From NCBI RefSeq assembly GCF_001013475.1, contig NZ_JZEF01000005.1:197440-261439 (forward strand): a stretch of DNA of 64,000 bases, given 5' to 3'. Below, one piece after another: positions 1-8,958 of the stretch. This DNA comes from Xanthomonas arboricola pv. juglandis (GTDB taxonomy: Bacteria > Pseudomonadota > Gammaproteobacteria > Xanthomonadales > Xanthomonadaceae). The position numbers were made by a program, and so were the translations under genes. The notes under the pieces are model-generated. The model did not search any database. It worked only from the letters and a program-made list of their open reading frames with translations, and was not told the origin of the DNA. How positions within the stretch are numbered: the first letter of the stretch is position 1; each line of letters starts with the position of its first letter.

Positions 1-305
1 TTTAGCGGGCCGGTGCGCGAACGCCCTGCCCGTCGTTGGTGCTGGCCCGCATCCGCCCACGACCGGTAGGCCGGGCGGGTGCGATGCGTGGTAATCCTGA
101 CGAGGCTTACCTAGCGGCTGCGGCCGGAGCATAGGGCGGCGCCGTTGTGCCACACCAATGAAATATTCCTGGAAAGGTATTCGTAAAACCTATAGCAACG
201 CCGACAAACCCGCTGGGTCTGGCATTGCGGATCCGGATGGCCGGATCGGCCAAAGCGGGCTCAAGTCTGCGAGCCCGCACACAGCGGTTTCGTGATGGCC
301 TTCGC
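1..305. other. Gene-free left edge of window
   Basis: No coding region on either strand can be supported here. The stretch holds a hairpin downstream of the minus-strand TonB receptor gene (arms 255-262 and 271-278) and a GC-rich segment in which 5-11 (GCGGGCC) can pair with 44-50 (GGCCCGC). The latter may be the terminator of a neighbour outside the window. Nothing else recognisable was seen. Confidence 0.5.
255..278 (-). terminator. Hairpin downstream of the TonB receptor gene
   Basis: The arms GCGGGCTC (255-262) and GAGCCCGC (271-278) form a perfect 8-bp stem with an 8-nt loop, about 30 bases past the receptor stop codon. On the minus strand it is followed only by TTTG, so the U-tract is weak. 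It is a likely but not canonical intrinsic terminator. Confidence 0.5.
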
Positions 306-3236
306 TTACCAGTTCATGCGCAGCACCAGCGAATAGCGCCGGTCGTTGACGAACGAGGAGCGCGTATACAGACGCGGATCCACCTCACCGCCTTCGTACG
401 AGGTCGGCCCCATCAGCACCCTGGTCACCGTGTTGGTCAGGTTGTTGGCCTGCACGCCCAGTTGCAGGTGCTCGTTGAAGCGGTAGAAGAACGAGCCGTC
501 GAGCTGGCCGTAGTCGTCGGCCCAGGTCGGCAGACGGGTGGACGCATCGCTGGTGGTCAGCAGGTAACGCGAGCGCCAGTTGTAGGCCAGACGCAGCGAC
601 AACGGGCCCTTTTCGTAGATACCGGCCAGGTTGTAGCTGCGCCGCGACAGGCCTTCCAGCGGCAGCTCGACACCGGTGACGGTGGTATTGGTGTACGGGT
701 CGGTGGCGGTGTTGGCGCCGCCCTGGCTGTCGACGAAGGTGAAGTTGGCATTGACGCCGAACCCGCTCAGCCAGCCCGGCAACTGATCGAAGAACTGGGT
801 ATAGCCCAGCTCCGCGCCGCGGATGGTGCCCTCGTCCATGTTGTACGGGCGCGTCACCAGCCAGGGGCGGTTGTCGTAGATCTCGCTGCGGGTCTGGGTG
901 GAGAAGTAATCCTTGACCTTCTTGTAGAACAGCGTGGCGTACAGCATGTCGCTGGTGTCGAAATACCACTCCAGCGCGGTGTCGAACTGGTTGGCCACCA
1001 TCGGCTTGAGATTCGGGTTGCCGGCGGTGCCGACAAAATCGGTCGCCTGGCCGGCGTCGTTGGTTTCCACGTTGAGCAACACATACGGCTGCAACTGGGT
1101 GTAGTCCGGGCGCGCCATCGCCTTGGAGGCGGCAAAGCGCCACTGCAGGCTGTCGGTGAAGCGCAGACGCAGGTTCAGGCTGGGCAGCACGTTGGTATAG
1201 CTGCCCTGGGAGTCGTTCTCGAAGTACTGCCCGGTATAGCGCGCCTGCAGTTCCGGCGAGACATTGAGCCCGGCCAGGTTCTGGAACTGGCCAAAGCCTT
1301 CGGCCTGGGTCTTGGTCTGCACCACGCGGATGCCGATGTTGCCGTCCACCGGCACGCCCCAGGCCTCGTCGTTGCCGAAGTACAGCGCCGCGTAGGCGGC
1401 CTGGGTGCGTTCGTGCTGGCGGTTGGTGTCCTGCGGCTGATAGGTGTCCGGCGCCCAGCCGTAGCCGCGCAGCGCCACGATCTGCTGGATCATCTGCGAG
1501 GCGGAGCGGTAGTTGTTGACAAGGCTGCTGTTGGGCACCACCAGCGTGGTCGGCACGTTCACCCCGCCACGGAAGAAGTCGGAGAAGGTGAACAACGACG
1601 ACTGGTCGGTCATGAACTCGGACATATTCGCCAGGCCGTTACTGGTGCCCGGAATGGCGGCCCAGTTGTCGGAGATCACGCCCCAGTTGTAGCCGGAATT
1701 CTTGTTGATCTGATTGCGGTCGGTGGCGCGCATGCCGAAGCGCGCAAAGCGCAACCAGCTGCTGTCATCGAAGGTGTATTCCAGATCCACGCGCGTGGAC
1801 AGCTGCCGCCCGCGGTTCTTGCCCAGATGGTCCATCGCCGCCGCCCAGAAGTAGTTGGACGGGTCCTGGGTAAAGCCCGGATTGGCGATCTGCACGCTGG
1901 GATATTTGCCCGACACGTCGTACGACAGGCCCGGCAGATAGGTCGCACTGAACACGGTGAAATCCAGCTGTTCGTTCTCCGACTCCACCAGCTGCATATC
2001 GCCCTTGATCTGCAGGTTGTCGTTGAAGAAATGGCTGAAGCCCACCGACATGTCGGTGGTGGTGGTGCGCTGTTCGGAATAGCGGTTGTCGGTATTGAAG
2101 CGCACACCATCGCCGGTGAGCACCCCGCGCCACGAGCTGGATACCGGCGAGCCGCGCAGGAAGGCGCCGCGATCGTCGTAGTCGAAGGTGGTGCCCGGTG
2201 CCGGCGTGATGCTGTTGTTGCTGTCGTTGAAGAACGCGGCGCGCTCCTGCCAGTTCATCTCGTAGCGCGAGCGCAGGAACTGCGCATAGATCTCGGTGGC
2301 ATCGCTGGGCTTCCACTGGAACGCCGCCGCGATCCCGTCGCGCTTGCGCTCGAAATCCAGCTGACGCCAGTTCACCCCGCCCGGCACGAACACTTCGCTG
2401 CGCCCGCTGCCGGCCAGCACAGCCTCATCGGTCCGCCGCACGTACGGCTCCACCTGGATGCCGTCCGAGCGCGTGGCCAGCTCCGAATGCGCGACATCGA
2501 TCATGAAGCCCATTTCGCCGATGCCGGTGTTCCAGCGGTCGCTGAACAGGAACGAGGCCGACGGCTTGTACTTCTTGCTCATGTCGCCGTAGTTGTAATC
2601 GACATTGCCGCCGACGATCCGGCCCGGATTGTCGAACGGCATGCGCGTACGCAGATTGACCGTGCCGCCCAGCCCGCCTTCGATGATTTCCGCCGAGGGG
2701 TTCTTGTAGACGTCCACACCGGCCATCAACTCGGCCGGCACGTCTTCGAAGCTCAGCCCGCGGCCGCTGGCGGCGCTGAAGATGTCGCGCCCATTGAGTT
2801 CGCCGCGCACCTGGGTCAGGCCGCGGATCATCACGCCGCTGCCTTCGGCGGAGAAATGGTCCGGATCGCTGCGTGCGGCGAAGTGATCGATGGTCACGCC
2901 GCTGACGCGCTGCAGGGTTTCGGTGACGCTGCGGTCGGGCAATGCGCCGATGTCTTCGGCACTGACCGAATCCACGATCTGGCTGGCATCGCGCTTGATT
3001 ACCTGCGACTTGATCAGGCTGGCGCGCACGCCGCGCACTTCCACCGTGTCCAGATCCACCGCGCTGGTGCCGCCATTGGCGCTGGAGGCGGCCTGCGACG
3101 ACTGCGCCTGTTGCGCATAGACGGGGGCAGCGAGCAGCAACCCGATGCTGACGGCCATGGCCGAATGACGCAAACGCGGGGTACGACGTGCGTGCACGCC
3201 CGTCCCTGCCGAGGCATGGCTTGAAAACTTGTACAT
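306..3236 (-). CDS. TonB-dependent outer-membrane receptor
   Basis: This 976-aa protein should form a 22-stranded outer-membrane barrel that takes up a ligand using TonB/ExbBD energy. Residues 1 to about 41 are a signal peptide with a long basic n-region, ending at a VYA-QQ cleavage site. The plug domain (about 65-190) carries the typical stretches DLDTVEVRGVRASL and LPDRSVTETLQRVSGV of the large Xanthomonas/Caulobacter receptor subfamily (TIGR01782-like), many of which import plant carbohydrates. The protein ends in an aromatic residue (RMNW), as outer-membrane barrels do. It lies 258 bp downstream of a LysR gene and next to a galactonate operon, and a box like the one in front of that regulator sits upstream of it, so a galactose-containing or sugar-acid ligand is inferred. 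The ligand itself cannot be read from the sequence. Confidence 0.93.
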   Translation of the reverse strand: MYKFSSHASAGTGVHARRTPRLRHSAMAVSIGLLLAAPVYAQQAQSSQAASSANGGTSAVDLDTVEVRGVRASLIKSQVIKRDASQIVDSVSAEDIGALPDRSVTETLQRVSGVTIDHFAARSDPDHFSAEGSGVMIRGLTQVRGELNGRDIFSAASGRGLSFEDVPAELMAGVDVYKNPSAEIIEGGLGGTVNLRTRMPFDNPGRIVGGNVDYNYGDMSKKYKPSASFLFSDRWNTGIGEMGFMIDVAHSELATRSDGIQVEPYVRRTDEAVLAGSGRSEVFVPGGVNWRQLDFERKRDGIAAAFQWKPSDATEIYAQFLRSRYEMNWQERAAFFNDSNNSITPAPGTTFDYDDRGAFLRGSPVSSSWRGVLTGDGVRFNTDNRYSEQRTTTTDMSVGFSHFFNDNLQIKGDMQLVESENEQLDFTVFSATYLPGLSYDVSGKYPSVQIANPGFTQDPSNYFWAAAMDHLGKNRGRQLSTRVDLEYTFDDSSWLRFARFGMRATDRNQINKNSGYNWGVISDNWAAIPGTSNGLANMSEFMTDQSSLFTFSDFFRGGVNVPTTLVVPNSSLVNNYRSASQMIQQIVALRGYGWAPDTYQPQDTNRQHERTQAAYAALYFGNDEAWGVPVDGNIGIRVVQTKTQAEGFGQFQNLAGLNVSPELQARYTGQYFENDSQGSYTNVLPSLNLRLRFTDSLQWRFAASKAMARPDYTQLQPYVLLNVETNDAGQATDFVGTAGNPNLKPMVANQFDTALEWYFDTSDMLYATLFYKKVKDYFSTQTRSEIYDNRPWLVTRPYNMDEGTIRGAELGYTQFFDQLPGWLSGFGVNANFTFVDSQGGANTATDPYTNTTVTGVELPLEGLSRRSYNLAGIYEKGPLSLRLAYNWRSRYLLTTSDASTRLPTWADDYGQLDGSFFYRFNEHLQLGVQANNLTNTVTRVLMGPTSYEGGEVDPRLYTRSSFVNDRRYSLVLRMNW

Positions 3237-3411
3237 CTGAATCCCTCCCAGGACGCAAGACGACTGAAGACTGGTTGTCGCGGCGCCGCGACGCGGCCCG
3301 CGTGATCACGGCGGAGCCGGCACGGACGCCTGCCCCTCCCTCTATCTGACGGTTTGCCCGCCGATCACCTGCCCGACTTCACGTGCGCTTCAGCGTGCGA
3401 TCTGGCTCACA

Positions 3412-3441
3412 GATATAGGCGCGTGGTCTAGCGCCAGCCAA
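3412..3441 (-). promoter_or_regulatory. Candidate promoter of the TonB receptor gene
   Basis: On the minus strand TTGGCT (3441-3436) and TATATC (3417-3412) are 18 bp apart, each matching 4 of 6 sigma-70 consensus bases. The expected start point near 3405 puts the LysR-type box at 3461-3477 at about -64, the usual place for a LysR recognition site. This is inferred from motifs only. Confidence 0.4.
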
Positions 3442-3460
3442 TGAAAAATTCACAGCCTGG

Positions 3461-3477
3461 TATGCCGTGCCGGAATA
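3461..3477 (-). promoter_or_regulatory. Candidate LysR recognition box upstream of the TonB receptor
   Basis: TATGC-N7-GAATA has the same arms and spacing, with one mismatch, as the perfect TATTC-N7-GAATA palindrome at 4487-4503 in front of the adjacent LysR gene. Both contain the T-N11-A core of LysR sites. The box lies about 28 bp upstream of the candidate -35 element. Confidence 0.5.
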
Positions 3478-3494
3478 CAAATGGAAGAGCCCGC

Positions 3495-4466
3495 TTAACC
3501 AGTGGATTCCGGCCCGCGCAGACCGGGGTACAAACGCCGCGCGGTGGTGCGCAGCGCCTGCAGAATGCGCTCGGCTCCGGGCGGCAGGATGTAATCGCGC
3601 CGCCGGATGATGCCGAACGACTCCATGCGGACGCCCAGCTCGATCGGCAGCACGGTCAGCAGCTTGGCCTGGATCAGCGGCGCCACCGATTCCACCGGCA
3701 AGGCGGTCAGCATGTCGGTGCCACGCAACAGCGTGGAGGTCACCGGCAGCGACGAGGTCTCGATCGCGTTGGTCGGCGTCTGCACGCCGTGCTCCATGAA
3801 CATCGAATCCAGCCGCGCGCGCAGCACGCTGTCGGCCGGCGGCAGGATCCAGCCGTGCCGCACCAGATCCGCATGCTGCAGGCCGGCCCGGCTGGCCAGC
3901 GGGTGGCCGGCACGCGCGATCACCGAATGCGGCTCATCGGCCAGCGGCTCGAACTCCAGCTCGCCCACGCCCTCCGGCCCCAGGATGCGGCCGATCACGA
4001 TGTCCAGCTGGCCGTCCAGCAACTTGGCCACCAGCGGGCGGCTGTAGTCCATTTCCACCCGCACCAGGATGTCGGGGAACTCGCGCTTGACCTCGGCGAT
4101 CGCCTGCGGCACCAGGTTGGTGCCCGGATTCACAACGGTGCCAATCGAGGCCTGGCCCATGCGCCCGGCGCGCAACGCGGCGATTTCCTCTTGCGCCCGA
4201 CCGATCTCCGACATCGCCGCACGCGCACGCCGGATCAGCACATGGCCGTACCAGGTGGGCTCCACCCCGCGGGCATGCCGCTCGAACAGTTTCACCCCCA
4301 GCATGTCTTCCATTTCCGCCAGCAGCTTGGAGGCGGCCGGTTGGGTCATGCTGGCGGCCTCGGCCGCGCGCAGCACCGAGCGTTGTTCGTGCAGATGCAG
4401 CAGCAGCAGCAGCTGGCGCGTCTTGAGGCGGGCAGCGTTGAACCAGGGAGTGCCGGAATTTGCCAT
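3495..4466 (-). CDS. LysR-family transcriptional regulator of the galactonate locus
   Basis: This 323-aa DNA-binding regulator has an N-terminal winged helix-turn-helix (about residues 10-70, with AASMTQPAASKLLAEMEDML as the HTH) and a periplasmic-binding-protein-like effector domain to the C terminus. I chose the ATG at 4466 (MANSGTPWF). A longer frame opens at 4532, but that would place the palindromic box 4487-4503 inside the coding region. The gene is divergent from dgoA and upstream of the TonB receptor. By position and by the shared box it probably senses galactonate or a related acid and controls both units and itself. E. coli uses the GntR-type DgoR for this role, so the regulator class differs. 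Confidence 0.9.
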   Translation of the reverse strand: MANSGTPWFNAARLKTRQLLLLLHLHEQRSVLRAAEAASMTQPAASKLLAEMEDMLGVKLFERHARGVEPTWYGHVLIRRARAAMSEIGRAQEEIAALRAGRMGQASIGTVVNPGTNLVPQAIAEVKREFPDILVRVEMDYSRPLVAKLLDGQLDIVIGRILGPEGVGELEFEPLADEPHSVIARAGHPLASRAGLQHADLVRHGWILPPADSVLRARLDSMFMEHGVQTPTNAIETSSLPVTSTLLRGTDMLTALPVESVAPLIQAKLLTVLPIELGVRMESFGIIRRRDYILPPGAERILQALRTTARRLYPGLRGPESTG

Positions 4467-4839
4467 GGGGTATCGCCACGCAGCTGTATTCGTAGGAGGA
4501 ATAGAATATGCCGAAAATTTCATTTGCAGCACATATCTCCCCGCGCGAGGCTATCGAACGCCGCAGCAGGAGCCCCTACCTCCCGGGCGCGGCCAGAACA
4601 GACGTGACCCATCTTCCACGAGATGGCAACACGCACGCCATGATTGCGGAGGTGGACGACGATGACGGCAACTTGCCGGCCAATTGCAGGCCGTTGGAGT
4701 GCGCACGCAAGTGCCGCAGCCACCTCGTCGCGACCGCCTGTCGCCCTCCGTGCGCTGCCGTGCAGCGCTGCAACTTCCCCCGACGCTGGCGCCCATCCGG
4801 GCGCTGACGGCCGCTTTCCGCTCTATCGCGAGTAACACG
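4467..4839. other. Divergent control region between the LysR gene and dgoA
   Basis: This 373-bp region has no convincing gene. It contains the palindromic LysR-type box at 4487-4503. An open frame at 4508-4807 has a Shine-Dalgarno-like GGAGGA in front of it, but its Arg/Pro/Cys-rich translation resembles no protein, so it is not called. No strong sigma-70 promoter for dgoA is visible, which would fit an activator-dependent promoter. Confidence 0.5.
4487..4503. promoter_or_regulatory. Candidate LysR recognition box (TATTC-N7-GAATA)
   Basis: The 5-bp arms TATTC and GAATA are perfect inverted repeats separated by 7 bp and include a T-N11-A core. The box ends 21 bp upstream of the LysR start codon, which is usual for autoregulation and for control of the divergent dgo operon. 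A near copy is at 3461-3477. Confidence 0.55.
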
Positions 4840-5472
4840 ATGACCTCAGACACCACCGCCAGCCTGTTCGCCCTGCCGCTGATCGCCATCCTGCGTGGCA
4901 TCACGCCGGAAGAAACGCTCGACCATGTCGGTGCACTGATCGACGCCGGCTTCGACGCGATCGAGATCCCGCTCAATTCGCCGCGCTGGGCCGAGAGCAT
5001 CGCCCTGGCCCAGCAGACCTACGGCGAGCGCGCCTGGATCGGCGCCGGCACCGTGCTGCGCAACGACGACGTCGACACCCTGGCCGAGATCGGTGCGCGC
5101 TTCATCGTCACCCCGAATACGCGCCCGTCATTGATCCGCCATGCGGTGTCGCGCGGGCTCACCGTGGTCGCCGGTTTTGCCACCGCCAGCGAGGCGTTCG
5201 ACGCCATCGATGCCGGCGCCACGATCCTGAAGCTGTTCCCCGCAGCCACCTATGGCGCCGCGCATGTGCGCGCGCTGCGCTCGGTGCTGCCCAAGCACAT
5301 TCCGGTCTACGTGGTCGGCGGCGTCAGCCCGCAGACCCTGGCCGGCTTCCTTGCCCAGGGCGCCGCCGGCGCCGGCATCGGTGGCGAACTGTACAAACCC
5401 GCGCAATCGCTCGAAACGACCCAGACGCATGCACGCGCCTTCGTGCACGCTTACCAGGAACTGCAAGGATGA
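4840..5472 (+). CDS. dgoA: 2-dehydro-3-deoxy-6-phosphogalactonate aldolase
   Basis: This 210-aa class I aldolase cleaves 2-keto-3-deoxy-6-phosphogalactonate to pyruvate and glyceraldehyde 3-phosphate, the last step of the De Ley-Doudoroff galactonate route. Landmarks of the KDPG/KDPGal aldolase family are Glu42 in the IEIPLNSP strand, the GAGTVLR loop near 69-74 and the Schiff-base Lys131 in [13 protein letters not shown]. The assignment to KDPGal rather than KDPG rests on sequence flavour and on the dgoD/dgoK neighbours. I start it at ATG 4840 ([10 protein letters not shown]) because the upstream extension of the frame is low-quality sequence. It is the first gene of the operon and overlaps dgoD by 4 bases (ATGA). 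Confidence 0.93.
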   Translation: MTSDTTASLFALPLIAILRGITPEETLDHVGALIDAGFDAIEIPLNSPRWAESIALAQQTYGERAWIGAGTVLRNDDVDTLAEIGARFIVTPNTRPSLIRHAVSRGLTVVAGFATASEAFDAIDAGATILKLFPAATYGAAHVRALRSVLPKHIPVYVVGGVSPQTLAGFLAQGAAGAGIGGELYKPAQSLETTQTHARAFVHAYQELQG

Positions 5473-6617
5473 AGATCACCCGCCTCACCACCTACCACGC
5501 CGCACCGCGCTGGCTGTTCCTCAAGGTCGAAACCGACGAGGGCATCACCGGCTGGGGAGAGCCGGTCATCGAAGGCCGCGCGCGCTCGGTGGAAGCCGCC
5601 GTGCACGAACTGGCCGGCTACGTCATCGGCAAGGATCCGGCGCGCATCAACGACCTGTGGCAGACCATGTACCGCGCCGGTTTCTACCGTGGCGGCGCCA
5701 TCCTGATGAGCGCCATCGCCGGTATCGACCAGGCCTTGTGGGACATCAAGGGCAAGGCGCTGGGCGTGCCGGTGTACGAGCTGCTGGGCGGGCTGGTGCG
5801 CGACCGCATGAAGACCTATCGCTGGGTCGGCGGCGACCGCCCGGGCGCAATCATCCAGCAGATCACCGACTACCGTGCGCTGGGCTTTGACACCTTCAAG
5901 TTCAACGGCACCGAGGAAATGAAGCTGATCGACAGCGCCCGCGCGGTCGATGCGGCGGTGGTCAAGGTCGCCGAGATCCGCGAAGCCTTCGGCAACAGCA
6001 TCGACTTCGGCATCGACTTCCACGGCCGCGTCGGCGCGCCGATGGCCAAGGCGCTGCTGCGCGAGCTGGAGCCGTTCAAGCCGCTGTTCGTCGAAGAACC
6101 GGTGCTGGCCGAGCAGGCCGAGTACTACCCGCGCCTGGCCGCGAGCACCTCGATTCCGCTGGCGGCCGGCGAGCGCATGTTCTCGCGCTTCGAATTCAAG
6201 AACGTGCTGTGCGCCGGCGGTATCGGCATGGTGCAGCCGGATCTGTCGCATGCCGGCGGCATCACCGAGTGCGTCAAGATCGCCGCGATGGCCGAAGCCT
6301 ACGATGTCGGCTTCGCCCCGCACTGCCCGCTCGGGCCGATCGCGCTGGCCGCCTGCCTGCACGTGGACTTCGTTTCGCACAACGCGGTGCTGCAGGAACA
6401 GAGCATCGGCATCCACTACAACGAAGGCGCCGACCTGCTCGATTACGTCATCAATAAAGACGATTTTCAGTGTATCGATGGCAGTATCGCCGCGCTGCCC
6501 AAGCCCGGGCTCGGTGTGGAGATCGACGAAGACATGCTCAAGCGCGCAAACGAAAATCCGCCGGACTGGCGCAACCCGGTCTGGCGTCACAGCGATGGCA
6601 GCATCGCCGAATGGTGA
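5469..6617 (+). CDS. dgoD: D-galactonate dehydratase
   Basis: This 382-aa enolase-superfamily enzyme dehydrates D-galactonate to 2-keto-3-deoxygalactonate. The Mg2+ ligands and acid/base residues fall at the E. coli DgoD positions: Asp183 and His185 in GIDFHGRV, Glu209 in FVEEPV, Glu235 in AAGERMFSR and His285 in FAPHCPLGP. The family signature [20 protein letters not shown] lies at about 85-104. Its start overlaps the dgoA stop (ATGA) and its end overlaps the lactonase gene by 7 bases, so the four genes are almost certainly translated as one operon. Confidence 0.97.
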   Translation: MKITRLTTYHAAPRWLFLKVETDEGITGWGEPVIEGRARSVEAAVHELAGYVIGKDPARINDLWQTMYRAGFYRGGAILMSAIAGIDQALWDIKGKALGVPVYELLGGLVRDRMKTYRWVGGDRPGAIIQQITDYRALGFDTFKFNGTEEMKLIDSARAVDAAVVKVAEIREAFGNSIDFGIDFHGRVGAPMAKALLRELEPFKPLFVEEPVLAEQAEYYPRLAASTSIPLAAGERMFSRFEFKNVLCAGGIGMVQPDLSHAGGITECVKIAAMAEAYDVGFAPHCPLGPIALAACLHVDFVSHNAVLQEQSIGIHYNEGADLLDYVINKDDFQCIDGSIAALPKPGLGVEIDEDMLKRANENPPDWRNPVWRHSDGSIAEW

Positions 6618-7522
6618 GCACGCCCGAACACACCGCCGTGCTGGCGGTCGACAGCCGCTGCACGCATGGCGAAGGCGTGCTGTGGTGTGAGCAACGTGAA
6701 GCGCTGTACTGGGTGGACATCAGCGAGAAGCGGCTGTGGCGGCATCATCCGCACAGCGCACACACGCAGTACTGGACGCTGCCGGACCGCCCCGGTTGCC
6801 TCGGCCTGATGGACGATGGCCGCGTGCTGATCGCGCTGGCCAAGTCGATCTGCATCGCTGACCCCGACAACGCCGACGCCGACACGCTGCCGCTCGAGCA
6901 CCTGGCCGATATCGAAGCCGACAACCCGCATACGCGCAGTAACGACGGCCGCGCCGACCGCAACGGCAACCTCGTGTTCGGCACCATGGATGAGCACGAC
7001 CACAAGGCCGCACGTGGCGCGATGTACCAGTTCTCGCTGCGCCACGGCCTGCGTGCATTGCCGCTGCCGGGCGTGTCGATCCCCAACTCGATCTGCTTCA
7101 GCCCCGACGGCCGCACGCTGTATTACTGCGACTCGCTGCGCCCGCAGATCCTGCGCTGCGATTACAACGCCGACACTGCGCAGACCAGCAACGTGCGCGT
7201 GTTCACCACGCTGGATCGCGACGATGCCGAGCCGGACGGCTCCATCATCGACAGCGAAGGCCATCTGTGGAATGCGCAATGGCGCGCCTGGCGCGTGGTG
7301 CGTTACCGCCCCGACGGCAGCATCGAGCGCATCGTGCAGCTGCCGGTCAAACACCCCACCTGCAGCGCCCTCGGCGGCGCCGCGCTGGACCGCCTGCACG
7401 TGATCAGCTCGCGCCTGGACCACAGCGCCGAAGAACTGGCGCGCACGCCGGAAGCCGGCGGTCTGTACGTCTGCGACGTGCCGATCAAGGGCCTGCCCGA
7501 GAGCCGGGTGGCCAGCGCATGA
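6611..7522 (+). CDS. SMP-30/gluconolactonase-family sugar lactonase, probably galactonolactonase
   Basis: This 303-aa six-bladed beta-propeller hydrolase should open a sugar lactone to the free acid. The divalent-metal site residues of the SMP-30 family are visible: Glu in THGEGVLW, Asn in the [15 protein letters not shown] stretch, Asn in [11 protein letters not shown] and Asp in [14 protein letters not shown]. Its place inside the galactonate operon suggests D-galactono-lactone, made by oxidation of galactose, as substrate. That specificity is inferred. The ATG at 6611 lies inside the end of dgoD, and the stop overlaps the dgoK start as ATGA. Confidence 0.88.
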   Translation: MVSTPEHTAVLAVDSRCTHGEGVLWCEQREALYWVDISEKRLWRHHPHSAHTQYWTLPDRPGCLGLMDDGRVLIALAKSICIADPDNADADTLPLEHLADIEADNPHTRSNDGRADRNGNLVFGTMDEHDHKAARGAMYQFSLRHGLRALPLPGVSIPNSICFSPDGRTLYYCDSLRPQILRCDYNADTAQTSNVRVFTTLDRDDAEPDGSIIDSEGHLWNAQWRAWRVVRYRPDGSIERIVQLPVKHPTCSALGGAALDRLHVISSRLDHSAEELARTPEAGGLYVCDVPIKGLPESRVASA

Positions 7523-8397
7523 TCGCCATCGACTGGGGCACCAGCAGCCTGCGTGGCTACCTGCTCGCTGCCGACGGCACGGTGCTGGAGCAACGCCGCG
7601 GCAGCGACGGCATCCTGACCTGCCAGGGCCGCTTCGCCGACGTGCTGAGCACGCTGATCGACGGCTGGGACGGCCCGCTGCTGCTGTCGGGCATGATCGG
7701 CAGCCGCAATGGCTGGGTCGAGCAGGCCTATCTGCCCTGCCCGGCCGATACCGCCGCCCTGGCGCAGGCGATGCGTAGCTACGCCGACCTGCTGCCCGGA
7801 CGCACGCTGTGGTTCGTACCCGGCGTAAGCACCGGCGAGCAGCACGGTGTGCCCGATGTCATGCGTGGCGAGGAAACCCAGCTGGTCGGCCTGATCGCCG
7901 CACTCGGCGACGGCGAGCACGTCGCCTGCCTGCCCGGCACCCACAGCAAATGGGCGCAGATCGCGCACGGCCAGCTGACCGGTTTCGCCACCGTCATGAC
8001 CGGCGAGCTGTATGCGGTGCTGCGCCAGCACAGCATCCTGGGCAAGCTGATGCAGGACGACCCTGCGGACCTGGACACCGATGCCTTCGCGCAAGGCGTC
8101 GACCGCAGCGCCGCGCCCGGCGGCCTCAGCCACCACCTGTTCGGCGCCCGCACGCTGGGCCTGTTCGACCGCCTCACCGCCACCGCGCTGCCGTCCTACC
8201 TCTCGGGCCTGCTGATCGGCCACGAACTGCGCGAGCAGCGCGGCAGTCACGCCACCGTGCACCTGGTCGGCAGCCCCGGCCTGGCGCAGCGCTACGCGCT
8301 GGCGCTGGCGCAGCTGGGCGTGCGGACGCAGCTGCATCGGGAAGATCTGGCTGCGACGGGATTGTTCGCGCTGGCCAGGCAGCGCGGCTTGGCCTGA
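7519..8397 (+). CDS. dgoK: 2-dehydro-3-deoxygalactonokinase
   Basis: This 292-aa kinase phosphorylates 2-keto-3-deoxygalactonate at the 6-position, between the dehydratase and the aldolase steps. The N terminus [16 protein letters not shown] is the phosphate-binding strand-turn of the DgoK family, and LPGTHSKWAQI (about 139-149) is its other conserved block. The start overlaps the lactonase stop by ATGA. It is the last gene of the operon; a small hairpin (GACCG/CGGTC, 8396-8409) covers its stop codon. No galactonate permease (DgoT) gene is present in this cluster. Confidence 0.95.
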   Translation: MIAIDWGTSSLRGYLLAADGTVLEQRRGSDGILTCQGRFADVLSTLIDGWDGPLLLSGMIGSRNGWVEQAYLPCPADTAALAQAMRSYADLLPGRTLWFVPGVSTGEQHGVPDVMRGEETQLVGLIAALGDGEHVACLPGTHSKWAQIAHGQLTGFATVMTGELYAVLRQHSILGKLMQDDPADLDTDAFAQGVDRSAAPGGLSHHLFGARTLGLFDRLTATALPSYLSGLLIGHELREQRGSHATVHLVGSPGLAQRYALALAQLGVRTQLHREDLAATGLFALARQRGLA

Positions 8398-8514
8398 CCG
8401 GAGACGGTCAGGACCGCGCCGAGCGGCCAGGGCTGGCGGCCGACAAATCCGGGCCAACCCCACACCGGCCACCGGACTGCTTTAGAATTGACAGGCTAAA
8501 CGCCGGATTCCGCC

Positions 8515-8838
8515 ATGCCTTTTGTTGTCACCGAAAACTGCATCAAGTGCAAATACACCGACTGCGTCGAGGTCTGTCCGGTGGATTGCTTCCACGTCGG
8601 CCCGAATTTCCTGGTCATCGACCCGGATGAGTGCATCGACTGCACGCTGTGCGAGCCGGAATGCCCGGCCAATGCGATCTACCCGGAAGACGACGTCCCG
8701 GCAGGTCAGGAAGGCTTCGTCGCGCTCAACGCCGAGCTGGCCAAGGCCTGGCCGGTGCTGACCGTGCGCCAGGAGCCGCTGCCCGATGCCGCCGAGTGGG
8801 ACGGCAAGCCGAACAAGTTGCCGCTGCTGCAACGCTGA
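8515..8838 (+). CDS. fdxA: 7Fe-8S ferredoxin FdxA
   Basis: This 107-aa electron carrier has two iron-sulfur clusters. Cys9, Cys17 and Cys50 are placed to bind a [3Fe-4S] cluster, and Cys21, Cys40, Cys43 and Cys46 a [4Fe-4S] cluster; Cys12 and Cys25 are extra. The C-terminal half (about 60-107) is the usual FdxA extension. It is an isolated gene between the dgo operon and a convergent lipoprotein gene, with a hairpin terminator after it. Its redox partner is not shown by the context. Confidence 0.95.
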   Translation: MPFVVTENCIKCKYTDCVEVCPVDCFHVGPNFLVIDPDECIDCTLCEPECPANAIYPEDDVPAGQEGFVALNAELAKAWPVLTVRQEPLPDAAEWDGKPNKLPLLQR

Positions 8839-8908
8839 GACAGCGCCTGGCAGCATCCAGCCGGGCGATAACGCAGCAACCAAGCGAAAGCACCGCATCA
8901 GAATGCAA

Positions 8909-8931
8909 AACGGGCGCCCGAAGCGCCCGTT
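8909..8931. terminator. Hairpin terminator between fdxA and the BamC-like gene
   Basis: The arms AACGGGCGC (8909-8917) and GCGCCCGTT (8923-8931) form a perfect 9-bp stem with a 5-nt loop, followed by CTGCTGTCT on the plus strand. It lies between two convergent genes and its A/T ends suit both directions, although the U-tract is poor. Confidence 0.7.
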
Positions 8932-8958
8932 CTGCTGTCTGCGATTGCTGCAGCGGCC

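Noticed and set aside
225..3224. 999-codon open frame antisense to the first TonB receptor
   Set aside because: It is a His/Arg/Val-rich shadow caused by the GC-skewed third codon positions of the receptor. The minus-strand product has a signal peptide, plug motifs and a barrel end; the antisense one has none.
4508..4807. 99-codon frame with a GGAGGA in front, between the LysR gene and dgoA
   Set aside because: Its Cys/Arg/Pro-rich composition is not protein-like, it occupies the control region, and the GGAGGA is part of the palindromic box spacer.
5451..6590. 379-codon frame antisense to dgoD
   Set aside because: The plus strand carries the complete DgoD active site; this is a shadow.
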